Notes: generated from the sequence alone by a model not told the origin. A stretch of 6,616 nt of DNA from DAOTUL01 sp034437435 (GCA_964417785.1 CAYQJO010000236.1:1-6616); one strand, 5' to 3'. Positions 1 to 6,446 are shown, counted from the stretch's first letter. Numbers and translations: made by a program.

Positions 1-8
1 TTCCTCAG

Positions 9-1814
9 TTATCGCTGTTCAAGATGCACACCGGCAAGCTGTCCCCAGAGATCGTTGGGGAAGTCGCGCCAGAGCAAGAAATAACTCTCACGCGCTTGCT
101 GCCGGTTCGCCAGTAAGTCGTAGCTCAACGCCTGCATATAACGCGCCTCAGCCGAAATCGGCACGCCGGGATTATCGCGGATGAGGTTATCCAGGGCGTT
201 GAGCGCGGCCACCGGATTGTTGTTCTGCACCAGCGCGGTATAGGCGCTGGCCGGTGGGACGATCTCGTCCAGGACGACCACCGGCGGACGGACCGGATAT
301 GGCGGTTCGACCTGTTCCGGCACATAACGGTCTGGTTCGGTCGGCGCGAACGCCCACCAACCGGACCCCGCCAGATTAAATTTCACCGTCACACGATCCA
401 GGCGACCGACTTCGGAGACGACCATCGACTCCATGATCGGAAGGCCACGCTCGCGCAGTTGATCCAGCACATCGCCAGGGCGCACAATCGAGTTGGCGGC
501 GAAGCTCTGTGCCAAAATTTGATCCATGTCGCAGGCACCATCGGGGTTTTCGCGGAGGAGCGCATCACACAGGACAACAGCCGACGCATCCGGCGGCACC
601 CGGTCAAAAGCGTTGATCTGCCCGGTCAGCCAGAGATTGCCGGCCATCAGTGGTCGCAGATTATCGACCTGAGTGCGGGCATTGGCGGTCTGTTGGTCCA
701 GATAGTAAAGCGTCGCCAGCGCCATGCTGGTCCGGTCAAAACCAGGTTCCTCCACCGATGCACTCTGTACCCGGTTGAAGATGTCGGGAATGGCTTCAAT
801 GGCTGGTTGGGCGAAAACTGGTTCCGATTCGAGCATTTCGCAGCCGAGGGTGTTCAGATTGTTGTAGCGTTCGTTGAGGGCGATTTCGGGCCGGTAGCTG
901 TTCTGACGATAACGCCAGGTGACACGAATCTGAGAAACGCAGTCCCACCGAACCGATTCGGTCTGGTACTGGTAGACCTCAATGACAGAATCGCGCAGCG
1001 GCCAGTTGCGAATCTCACCGAAAAGGATCGACTCGCCAGGAGCCGCCAGATTGGTAAACCGATCACTGCGCCATCCGAGGATCACCAGTTCCCGGTTGAC
1101 ACCCCCCCGGTCCACGCTTAGCGCCAGTTCAGCGACACCATCCTGGTTGACGTCATCCAGGCGAAGCTGTGTGATCGCCTGAGAAAACGGCACCGGCTCA
1201 ATGTCCGCCGGGACCGGCACCAGTTCGTAACCGTTGGCTCCACCCAGTACCGGTAGATACTCCTCATAGCGGGCCGGGCCGGTTTCCGGATAGCGTAGAT
1301 ATAACACTGCGTCCATCGGCGCTTCGCCATCCAGGTTAGCGGTCTCCATTTCAACGCGGAAGCCGTCGATGGTCATCTGATTGGCGGTGTTCATCATCAT
1401 ACGTTCGTTTAGTCGCGCCACCAGATAGGGTCGGGCGATGCTGCGCATATCCACGCCACCGGCTTTGACCATGGCCGCCAGAATCCGACCGCGATCTTCG
1501 AGATTGGTGGGCGCACCGGAGAATCGCCGCTGGAGTTCGTGCAGCGTGAGAGGGACTGCCCGTGCCTGCGCCCGCTGCCCCTGCGACAAGCGGGCCAACT
1601 GGCTCAGCAGCACTTCGATCAACTGCGGCTCCGTCCACAGGCGCAACGCATACTGGCTCAGCGGGGCTGCCGGTGTGATGCGCAGCGGATCAGCCGCTGG
1701 CGGTGTGTTGGTGGCGAAAATCTGAGCGCCGGTGCTGCCCGGCGAATAGAACAGCGTCATCGTCAGGACCAGCAGCAGCAGCCCCGCACAAACAACATCC
1801 AGTATCCGTCGCAT
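9..1814 (-). CDS. Secreted or membrane-anchored protein with FG-GAP-like calcium loop and C-terminal TPR-like region, function unknown
   Basis: I do not recognise a characterised family. The start chosen is the ATG at 1814 (601 residues), because AGGAGGGG at 1821-1828 sits 6 bases upstream of it; the longer in-frame start at 1832 would place that site inside the coding region. Residues 1-30 are MRR followed by a strong hydrophobic stretch, i.e. a signal peptide or N-terminal anchor, then a Thr/Pro/Ala-rich linker, so the rest is probably outside the membrane. Around residues 220-229 there is an LDDVNQDGVAEL segment, matching the DxNxDG calcium loop of FG-GAP/VCBS and dockerin-like repeats. 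Two Cys pairs (about 292/325 and 416/428) could form disulfides. A Pro-rich segment (about 492-521) leads to a helical TPR-like end (about 523-595, with PVAALNALDNLI and EARYMQALSYDLL). It is the last gene of a minus-strand operon, 33 bases after the preceding stop. Role in the envelope is inferred only. Confidence 0.8.
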   Translation of the reverse strand: MRRILDVVCAGLLLLVLTMTLFYSPGSTGAQIFATNTPPAADPLRITPAAPLSQYALRLWTEPQLIEVLLSQLARLSQGQRAQARAVPLTLHELQRRFSGAPTNLEDRGRILAAMVKAGGVDMRSIARPYLVARLNERMMMNTANQMTIDGFRVEMETANLDGEAPMDAVLYLRYPETGPARYEEYLPVLGGANGYELVPVPADIEPVPFSQAITQLRLDDVNQDGVAELALSVDRGGVNRELVILGWRSDRFTNLAAPGESILFGEIRNWPLRDSVIEVYQYQTESVRWDCVSQIRVTWRYRQNSYRPEIALNERYNNLNTLGCEMLESEPVFAQPAIEAIPDIFNRVQSASVEEPGFDRTSMALATLYYLDQQTANARTQVDNLRPLMAGNLWLTGQINAFDRVPPDASAVVLCDALLRENPDGACDMDQILAQSFAANSIVRPGDVLDQLRERGLPIMESMVVSEVGRLDRVTVKFNLAGSGWWAFAPTEPDRYVPEQVEPPYPVRPPVVVLDEIVPPASAYTALVQNNNPVAALNALDNLIRDNPGVPISAEARYMQALSYDLLANRQQARESYFLLWRDFPNDLWGQLAGVHLEQR

Positions 1815-1820
1815 TCGATT

Positions 1821-1828
1821 CCCCTCCT
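1821..1828 (-). promoter_or_regulatory. Strong Shine-Dalgarno deciding the start of the secreted protein
   Basis: On the minus strand this reads AGGAGGGG, close to a perfect anti-16S complement, with a 6-base spacer to the ATG at 1812-1814. The upstream in-frame ATG at 1830-1832 has no comparable site, which supports the shorter protein. Confidence 0.8.
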
Positions 1829-1847
1829 GCATATCCGAACCCCGATT

Positions 1848-2597
1848 CTACCCCGTATTGCGCGGCAGTGCGAAGACCGGTGCCAGCGTTATGGCGGCCA
1901 ACCCGGTGATAGTCAGCCAGAAGCCGGGAGCGATGATCTCCTCCACTGGCGGCAGTTCCAGAACGCGCCCAATCAGGCTGACTTCCAGCCCTTCCGGCAG
2001 CAAAATATCGGGAATGGTGTTATAGAAATGCAGCATCGCAACCAGACCGATCAATCCAATGGGAACGCAGGCCAGCCACAGGATTGGGCGCGGGCGGTGC
2101 AGCAAACGGTAGCCGATCAGCAGGGCCAGTGCCGCTATAATCGGAATCAGCGCAATGGTGTAATTGAGCGGACCCGGCGGTTCATCAGGCAGGCCGCTTT
2201 CCAGTTCTGCTTTAAGCTGTGTGCCGCTGAAGCGCAGGCCGAGCAGATTGATCTCTACATAAGCGACCGAATCGACAACTGCCCGCATCCCGGTGACATC
2301 GAGCAAATCCTGCTGGCCGGTGAACACACGGATAGCGTCTATACCGTTGAAGTCCAGAACGATGTCGTCAACAGCCGTCCGCAGCGACTCTAGTTCCTCC
2401 GCGCCGAGCAAAATCCGAATCGTCGTGTTGCGGTTTTCATCAGCCAGCAGACCGCGCAGATCGACCAGCGCACGGTCCAGCGGACCACCCACACCAGCGA
2501 AGTCCGCCACCGGTACCGTCGAAATATCGGCCCAGGGCAACCAGAACATCCCGGCCAGCGTGAGCAGCGCCCCGGCGATGACGATCCACGCTTTCAT
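1848..2597 (-). CDS. Four-segment membrane protein, function unknown
   Basis: A 249-residue protein of no family I recognise. Hydrophobic segments lie at about residues 3-22, 145-164, 171-191 and 224-244. Between the first and second is a region of about 120 residues, rich in acidic residues and Leu, that by the positive-inside rule (RLLHRPR between segments 2 and 3) should be outside the membrane. Segment 1 ends in MFWLPW and segment 4 opens with GFWL followed by GLAA. The same layout and similar signatures occur in the C-terminal half of the upstream gene, suggesting common descent. The start follows the upstream stop by only 4 bases, with GGAG (2608-2611) as a modest ribosome site 10 bases away, so translation is probably coupled. 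The product may form an envelope complex with its two operon neighbours; this is inference from gene order. Confidence 0.8.
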   Translation of the reverse strand: MKAWIVIAGALLTLAGMFWLPWADISTVPVADFAGVGGPLDRALVDLRGLLADENRNTTIRILLGAEELESLRTAVDDIVLDFNGIDAIRVFTGQQDLLDVTGMRAVVDSVAYVEINLLGLRFSGTQLKAELESGLPDEPPGPLNYTIALIPIIAALALLIGYRLLHRPRPILWLACVPIGLIGLVAMLHFYNTIPDILLPEGLEVSLIGRVLELPPVEEIIAPGFWLTITGLAAITLAPVFALPRNTG

Positions 2598-2601
2598 CGA
2601 G

Positions 2602-3786
2602 CTACGACTCCGGTGACGGTGCCAGGATTACCCCCAGCAGTGCCAGTAGCCCCATGGCTGCCACCAGTCCAACCCCCAACCAGTAGCCTGTTCCGAGAAC
2701 ATCCAGGCCGGACGCGATGCCCAGTTCGGTGAAAGTCAGATCAAAATCACCGAAGAAGTCTTCCTGTGTGACTTCCAGATACAGCCATACGAACGGAACT
2801 GCTCCCACCAACGTGAGAATCAGGGAAAGTACCCAGTACCATGCCCCTGGTGCCGCGATCAGAGCGATCACGCCGATCAGAATAGTGACCGCACCGGTGA
2901 TGGGAGCCAGAATGGACGCGGTTTCGACATCTTCCGGTTCCGCTTCCTCCACACTCACACCACTCTCTTCTAGCTCACTGGTCAGTTCATCCAGATCAAT
3001 TGTGATGCTGGCAATGGTCATTGAGCCACCTATCTCCGCATTGAAGAACTGAATCCCGGTGGCGGTGATTGATAGGCGGGCCTCAAGACCTTCGGTGGGT
3101 ATCCCTACTGTTGGATCACTGGCCTGCATAAGTGCCATCATGTCGTCCCCGTCGAGCTTCAGTTCGATCCAGTTGGTCAGAAGGAACCCTCCGATCAACC
3201 CGGCACCGACCAGCACCAGCAGAAACACGATCATCCGGTCCAACACACGCACACCACCGGCGCTGCCGGACCGCTGCCGTCCGCCGCCAGCCTGGATCAC
3301 CGCTTTGATGCGATCTATCGCTTCGTCACGCGGCAGGCCGGTGATCTGTGCCGCCAGACTGCTGGCGTAGGTATCGTGTTCCAGGCCAGGATTGATGGAG
3401 AAGGCCCGCACCAGATTCCGGAAGGCCCGCTGGTCCTCGCCACGCATACTTTCATCGAGCGCCTGCTGGACCAGAGCGTTAGCCCGGTTCTTGTCCGTCT
3501 CGGAGACCTGATGCATGCGATTCAGGGACTCGACCGGGTCTTCCTGGGCTGCATCTTCATCGTCGTAAGCGAATTCATCATCTTCTTCAAGCTGGCGCTT
3601 CAGATAAATCCCCGCCTTGCGGGCCAGTTCGCGCACATCGCCGTCATCGTCAGAGCGATAGACACGGGCCAGAAGCATGAGTGCCTCCGGTTCACCGGAC
3701 TTCGCCAGGGCCGTGACCGCTTTTTTGCGAGCCGCCGCATCGGGATGGTCAAGCAGTTTCACGATTCGGGAGTCAATCATGGGCAT
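2602..3786 (-). CDS. HEAT/TPR-like repeat membrane protein, function unknown
   Basis: A 394-residue protein, first in the three-gene operon. Residues about 3-65 form a HEAT-repeat-like helical pair (VKLLDHPDAAARKKAVTALA, then EALMLLARVYRSDDDGDVRELARKAG). An acidic linker (about 67-85) follows, then a TPR-like helical region (about 97-165) with ALVQQALDESMRGEDQRAF. Four membrane segments lie near 183-205, 291-311, 315-338 and 367-389, with an extracytoplasmic region of about 85 residues between the first two. The design suggests a cytoplasmic protein-binding head attached to a membrane body. Two start codons are possible, at 3786 and 3780; neither has a good Shine-Dalgarno, so the N-terminus may begin two residues later. 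No catalytic motif is visible, which argues for a scaffold or regulatory role, but that is inference. Confidence 0.82.
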   Translation of the reverse strand: MPMIDSRIVKLLDHPDAAARKKAVTALAKSGEPEALMLLARVYRSDDDGDVRELARKAGIYLKRQLEEDDEFAYDDEDAAQEDPVESLNRMHQVSETDKNRANALVQQALDESMRGEDQRAFRNLVRAFSINPGLEHDTYASSLAAQITGLPRDEAIDRIKAVIQAGGGRQRSGSAGGVRVLDRMIVFLLVLVGAGLIGGFLLTNWIELKLDGDDMMALMQASDPTVGIPTEGLEARLSITATGIQFFNAEIGGSMTIASITIDLDELTSELEESGVSVEEAEPEDVETASILAPITGAVTILIGVIALIAAPGAWYWVLSLILTLVGAVPFVWLYLEVTQEDFFGDFDLTFTELGIASGLDVLGTGYWLGVGLVAAMGLLALLGVILAPSPES

Positions 3787-3815
3787 GTCCGTTTGGTATC
3801 GCCGACACTGCCTCT

Positions 3816-3844
3816 ATTTTAAACCAAAAATGAAAAAAGGTCGC
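3816..3844 (-). promoter_or_regulatory. Possible promoter of the three-gene membrane operon
   Basis: TAAAAT (3816-3821, five of six consensus bases) is preceded, after a 17-base T-rich spacer, by GCGACC (3839-3844, three of six). The -35 would overlap the arm of the tRNA-Lys terminator. A promoter is expected here because that terminator blocks read-through from upstream, but the -35 match is poor. Confidence 0.35.
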
Positions 3845-3856
3845 CAAAGCGACCTT
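3833..3856 (-). terminator. Intrinsic terminator after tRNA-Lys
   Basis: On the minus strand AAGGTCGC pairs with GCGACCTT around a 4-base loop (3837-3856), an 8-bp perfect stem running into six T residues (3838-3833) and then a further T-rich stretch. It lies 3 bases after the tRNA-Lys 3' end and would end transcripts from both the tRNA and tsaD, insulating the downstream membrane operon. Confidence 0.9.
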
Positions 3857-3859
3857 CGA

Positions 3860-3931
3860 TGAGTCCGGCAGGATTCGAACCTGCAACCAAGTGCTTAAAA
3901 GGCACCTGCGCTGCCATTGCGCCACGGACCC
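3860..3931 (-). tRNA. tRNA-Lys (anticodon UUU)
   Basis: A complete 72-base cloverleaf read by eye on the minus strand. The acceptor stem GGGTCCG pairs with CGGACTC (one G-T pair). The D stem is GCGC/GCGC with a 7-base loop. The anticodon stem GGTGC/GCACT encloses the loop CTTTTAA, giving anticodon TTT with A at position 37. The T arm is GCAGG-TTCGAAT-CCTGC, and the discriminator is A. CCA is not encoded, so it must be added by nucleotidyltransferase. The anticodon decodes AAA/AAG and, as an ANN-decoding tRNA with A37, it is an expected substrate of the t6A pathway whose enzyme TsaD is encoded just upstream. Confidence 0.96.
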
Positions 3932-3940
3932 AGTGTTTTC

Positions 3941-3968
3941 ATTGTACCCGGATCAAGCGATTATTCAA
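3941..3968 (-). promoter_or_regulatory. Probable tRNA-Lys promoter within the end of tsaD
   Basis: TTGAAT (3963-3968, four of six) is separated by 16 bases from TACAAT (3941-3946, five of six). Initiation about 7 bases downstream, near 3934, would start the transcript only a few bases before the mature tRNA 5' end. The -35 overlaps the last codons of tsaD. Confidence 0.6.
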
Positions 3969-5022
3969 GTGTGTCTCCCGTGAGCGGCCACATCGCCGTC
4001 ACGTCCATATCGTACTGGCTGGTACTCTCACCGATGGTCTCACCGTAGCGATAATAGGCCGCGGCGGCGATCATCGCGCCGTTGTCGGTACATAGATTCA
4101 GCGGCGGATAGCGGACCGGCAGTTCGGTGGCCCGGCGCATCTCCTGGCGCAAATGCTGGTTGGCGCTGACACCGCCAGCGATCAGTACCTCGGTCGCTTT
4201 GAACTTCTCAGCGGCACGGGCGGTCTTCTCCACCAGGATCGCCACCAGCGCGTCCTGGAAGCTGGCTGATACATCATTGATCGATACATCGGATTTCAAC
4301 TGCGATTTTTTGTCGGTTCTGCGTTTGGCCTCTTTTGACGGCGGCACCGTCACCTCGCGCATCACAGCGGTTTTGAGGCCAGAGAAGCTGAAATCGAAGG
4401 TGGCGTCGCGCTTGGCACGCGGGAAATGATAGGCGGCAGCGTTGCCCTTCTGCGCCGCCAGTTCGATGTTGGGTCCGCCAGGAAAGGGTAAATCCAACAG
4501 CCGACCGACTTTGTCGAAGGCTTCACCGGCGGCATCATCGAGCGTGCCGCCCAACCGCTGATAATCGCCGTGATCTTTCATGAGCAGCAGTTCGGTGTGA
4601 CCGCCGGACACAATGAGGACAATCACCGGGAATTCAACCGGGCGAAACGGTTGGGTCAGCCACAGGGAGTAGACATGGCCTTCCAGGTGATTGACACCTA
4701 CCAGCGGTTTACCGGAGGCCAGCGCCAGCCCTTTGGCATAATTCACGCCGACCAGCAGCGAACCGACCAGACCGGGGCCGCGTGTGACGGCGATGGCGTC
4801 CAGTGCGCCCACACCGATCCCGGCATCAGCGAGCGCCTGATCCACGACCGCGCCGATGGCTTCCACATGCGCACGCGAGGCCATCTCCGGATAGACGCCG
4901 CCATATTGGGCGTGCAGGTCGATCTGCGAGGCGACGACATTGGACGCCATCACCTTGCCGTCCATCACGACTGCCGCTGCCGTCTCATCGCAGGAAGTTT
5001 CAATACCGAGAATATAGGTCAT
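3961..5022 (-). CDS. tsaD: tRNA N6-adenosine threonylcarbamoyltransferase TsaD
   Basis: TsaD (Kae1/YgjD family) transfers the threonylcarbamoyl group from threonylcarbamoyl-AMP to A37 of ANN-decoding tRNAs in the cytoplasm, normally with TsaB and TsaE. The start ATG at 5022 gives 353 residues beginning MTYILGIETSCDETA, the classic N-terminus of the family; the reading frame stays open for 62 codons further upstream, but that extension resembles no TsaD. Visible hallmarks are the metal-ligand motif NHLEGHVYS (His112, His116), the nucleotide-binding VSGGHTELL, FSFSGLKTAV, IAGGVSANQHLR and CTDNGAMIA (Asp313). It is somewhat longer than the E. coli enzyme, mostly through a Lys-rich insertion near residues 227-247 after FSGLKT. 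The ribosome site is weak. It is transcribed away from the DUF433 remnant and followed 29 bases later by tRNA-Lys. Confidence 0.97.
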   Translation of the reverse strand: MTYILGIETSCDETAAAVVMDGKVMASNVVASQIDLHAQYGGVYPEMASRAHVEAIGAVVDQALADAGIGVGALDAIAVTRGPGLVGSLLVGVNYAKGLALASGKPLVGVNHLEGHVYSLWLTQPFRPVEFPVIVLIVSGGHTELLLMKDHGDYQRLGGTLDDAAGEAFDKVGRLLDLPFPGGPNIELAAQKGNAAAYHFPRAKRDATFDFSFSGLKTAVMREVTVPPSKEAKRRTDKKSQLKSDVSINDVSASFQDALVAILVEKTARAAEKFKATEVLIAGGVSANQHLRQEMRRATELPVRYPPLNLCTDNGAMIAAAAYYRYGETIGESTSQYDMDVTAMWPLTGDTLE

Positions 5023-5057
5023 AGGGTTTGCCGAGGTTACTATACGGATTGTGGCTA

Positions 5058-5085
5058 AGTGTAGCAGAGATGGATCACCAATCAA
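5058..5085 (-). promoter_or_regulatory. Probable tsaD promoter
   Basis: TTGATT (5080-5085, four of six) and TACACT (5058-5063, four of six) are 16 bases apart, and the -10 is preceded by TG plus one base, an extended -10. Initiation would fall near 5051, giving a leader of about 28 bases. A second -10-like TATAGT lies at 5039-5044 but lacks a good -35. Confidence 0.5.
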
Positions 5086-5128
5086 CCTGATGTACAATGG
5101 CTTCAAGGAAATAGTGCAGGAAAATGAG

Positions 5129-5363
5129 ATGGCGTTCCAACGCATTACTGTAAGTTCGGCACAAATGGATGGGGTACCGTGTATCCGAGGTTTGCGCTCC
5201 AGTCGCATCCGTTGTGGATATGGCAGCAGTAAGGATGCCCGTCGGTAATATTTTAACGGATTTCCCTGATCTGGAACAGGAAGATGTTGCCGAAGCGCTG
5301 CGTTACGATCCCATCTTGGGAAGTCCGTCGCCGTGCTTTATAATGATCTTGTTGGTAACGTAA
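5129..5363 (+). pseudogene. Frameshifted DUF433 (VapB-like antitoxin) gene
   Basis: The first frame starts at ATG 5129, with AGGA at 5118-5121 as ribosome site, and reads MAFQRITVSSAQMDGVPCIRGLR, the typical N-terminus of DUF433 proteins. It then leaves the family. From about 5199 the family continues in another frame as PVASVVDMAA and then ILTDFPDLEQEDVAEALRY, also typical. The break lies at 5195-5199 and fits loss of two bases or gain of one. A second shift may lie near 5306-5318, because a third frame gives WEVRRRAL and a stop at 5341-5343, which resembles a DUF433 C-terminus better than the 5363 end. Intact DUF433 proteins are small (about 75-80 residues), often antitoxins paired with a PIN-like DUF5615 toxin; none follows here. 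The gene is probably dead. A -10-like TACAAT at 5093-5098 without a clear -35 may be its old promoter. A sequencing error is the main alternative. Confidence 0.8.
5316..5344 (+). promoter_or_regulatory. Probable msrB promoter
   Basis: TTGGGA (5316-5321, four of six) and a perfect TATAAT (5339-5344) are separated by exactly 17 bases. Initiation near 5351 would give a leader of about 28 bases ending in AGGGA (5368-5372), 6 bases before the msrB ATG. The whole promoter lies inside the 3' end of the DUF433 remnant. Confidence 0.75.
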
Positions 5364-5378
5364 GCACAGGGAATAAAC

Positions 5379-5786
5379 ATGTCCACGAAGGTACAGAAGA
5401 ACGAACAGGAATGGCGCGAGAGTCTCTCGGCGCAACAGTATGCCGTCCTGCGGCAGAAAGGCACCGAGCGTCCCTTCACCGGCGAGTATGTCGATACCAA
5501 AACGCCGGGTGTGTATCGGTGTGCCGCCTGCGGCAATCCGCTGTTTTCATCCGATACGAAATTTGACTCCGGCTCCGGCTGGCCCAGTTTCTATGATGTC
5601 ATCGAGAAGGGCAATGTCGAACTCCACGAGGATTCGAGTCATGGTATGCGCCGCATCGAAGTGGTCTGCGGTCGCTGTAACTCGCACCTGGGCCATGTCT
5701 TTGAGGACGGTCCGCAGGATACAACGGGCCTGCGCTACTGCATCAACTCGCTGGCACTGAACTTAGACGAGAACAAGGATGCCTGA
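5379..5786 (+). CDS. msrB: Peptide-methionine (R)-S-oxide reductase MsrB
   Basis: MsrB reduces the R epimer of methionine sulfoxide in proteins and so repairs oxidative damage, usually using thioredoxin. The 135-residue length is normal for a stand-alone, cytoplasmic MsrB with no signal peptide. The structural zinc site is complete: Cys48/Cys51 in CAAC and Cys97/Cys100 in CGRC. The catalytic Cys121 is in RYCINS, with HLGHVF (His103, His106) and FDSGSGWPSF also present. In many MsrB proteins the latter motif is GCGWPSF and carries a second, resolving Cys; here it is Ser66, so this enzyme probably belongs to the one-Cys type and is regenerated differently. The start is supported by an AGGGA ribosome site and a strong upstream promoter. 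Its stop overlaps the start of the next gene by 8 bases. Confidence 0.97.
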   Translation: MSTKVQKNEQEWRESLSAQQYAVLRQKGTERPFTGEYVDTKTPGVYRCAACGNPLFSSDTKFDSGSGWPSFYDVIEKGNVELHEDSSHGMRRIEVVCGRCNSHLGHVFEDGPQDTTGLRYCINSLALNLDENKDA

Positions 5787-6432
5787 GAAAATCAAGACCG
5801 CCGTCGTCACCGGCAAACACACATTTGAAGTGCCGCCCTTTCATGCGCTTTTCCGCAGCATGGACGAGGTTGATTTCTACCCGCAGCACCTGGAAGACTT
5901 CATCGGGGATCGCGGTGGCTACAAAGACTGGTACGATGTCGTCTTGTTCTATATCCACTACCAGGAAAACCCCGACCAACTGCCGTTCGGGGGGCAGGAT
6001 GTGCTGGGATCACTGGGAGAGACACAACAGGGCGTGATGGTGCTGCATCACGGTCTGCTGGCCTTCCGACAGTGGCCGTTCTGGGAGCAGCTCTGCGGAT
6101 TTTCGCAGCGCAATGCTGTGCCGTTTGCCTACGAACACGACGTCAATCTACATCTTGAGATCGCCACACCCGACCATGCCATCACACACGGCTTGAGTAC
6201 CTGGGATATGGTGGACGAGACCTACCAGATGGCGGATGTGGATGCTGACAACACAAAGCTGCTCACGGTCGATGATCCTCGCAGCATGCCGACGGTCGCC
6301 TGGGCGCGGACATTCAAAAATGCCCGCGTCGTGTGTAACCAGTCCGGCCACGATCATCAAACCTATGAAAACCCCAACTTCCGGGAGTTCATGCGGCGCA
6401 GCCTGGTGTGGCTGGCCCGTCTTGACTTCTAA
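5779..6432 (+). CDS. ThuA-like domain protein
   Basis: The 217-residue product looks like a single ThuA-like domain (PF06283), which has a class I glutamine-amidotransferase-like fold. The name comes from rhizobial trehalose-utilisation genes, but the biochemical role of most members is unknown. Supporting segments are TAVVTGKHTFEVPPFHALF at the N-terminus, YDVVLFY (52-58), GVMVLHHGLLAFRQWPFW (85-102), where the amidotransferase nucleophile elbow would be and where His90-His91 rather than Cys is found, PDHAITHGLSTWDMVDETYQM (131-151) and the C-terminal GHDHQTYENPNFREFMRRSLVWLA. There is no signal peptide. The ATG overlaps the msrB stop by 8 bases and lacks a well-spaced ribosome site, so it is probably translated by coupling from the msrB message. 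A functional link to oxidative repair is not shown by this arrangement alone. Confidence 0.88.
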   Translation: MPEKIKTAVVTGKHTFEVPPFHALFRSMDEVDFYPQHLEDFIGDRGGYKDWYDVVLFYIHYQENPDQLPFGGQDVLGSLGETQQGVMVLHHGLLAFRQWPFWEQLCGFSQRNAVPFAYEHDVNLHLEIATPDHAITHGLSTWDMVDETYQMADVDADNTKLLTVDDPRSMPTVAWARTFKNARVVCNQSGHDHQTYENPNFREFMRRSLVWLARLDF

Positions 6433-6446
6433 CACAGCGACATACT

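Noticed and set aside
459..1121. Plus-strand open frame of 220 codons
   Set aside because: It lies fully opposite the secreted protein gene, whose frame has a signal peptide, operon context and a strong ribosome site; the antisense translation resembles nothing.
1539..2393. Long plus-strand open frame (284 codons) opposite the secreted and membrane protein genes
   Set aside because: It crosses the junction of two convincing minus-strand genes, its translation is Gln/Arg-rich without recognisable domains, and it has no supporting ribosome site; it is an antisense shadow.
5195..5205. Programmed frameshifting in the DUF433 gene
   Set aside because: No slippery heptamer, stimulatory hairpin or internal ribosome-like site is seen at the break, and a second break is likely, so decay or sequence error is simpler.
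5023..5208. 62-codon upstream extension of tsaD
   Set aside because: TsaD proteins begin just before GIETSCDET; the extension is low-quality sequence, overlaps the divergent DUF433 remnant and contains the likely tsaD promoter.
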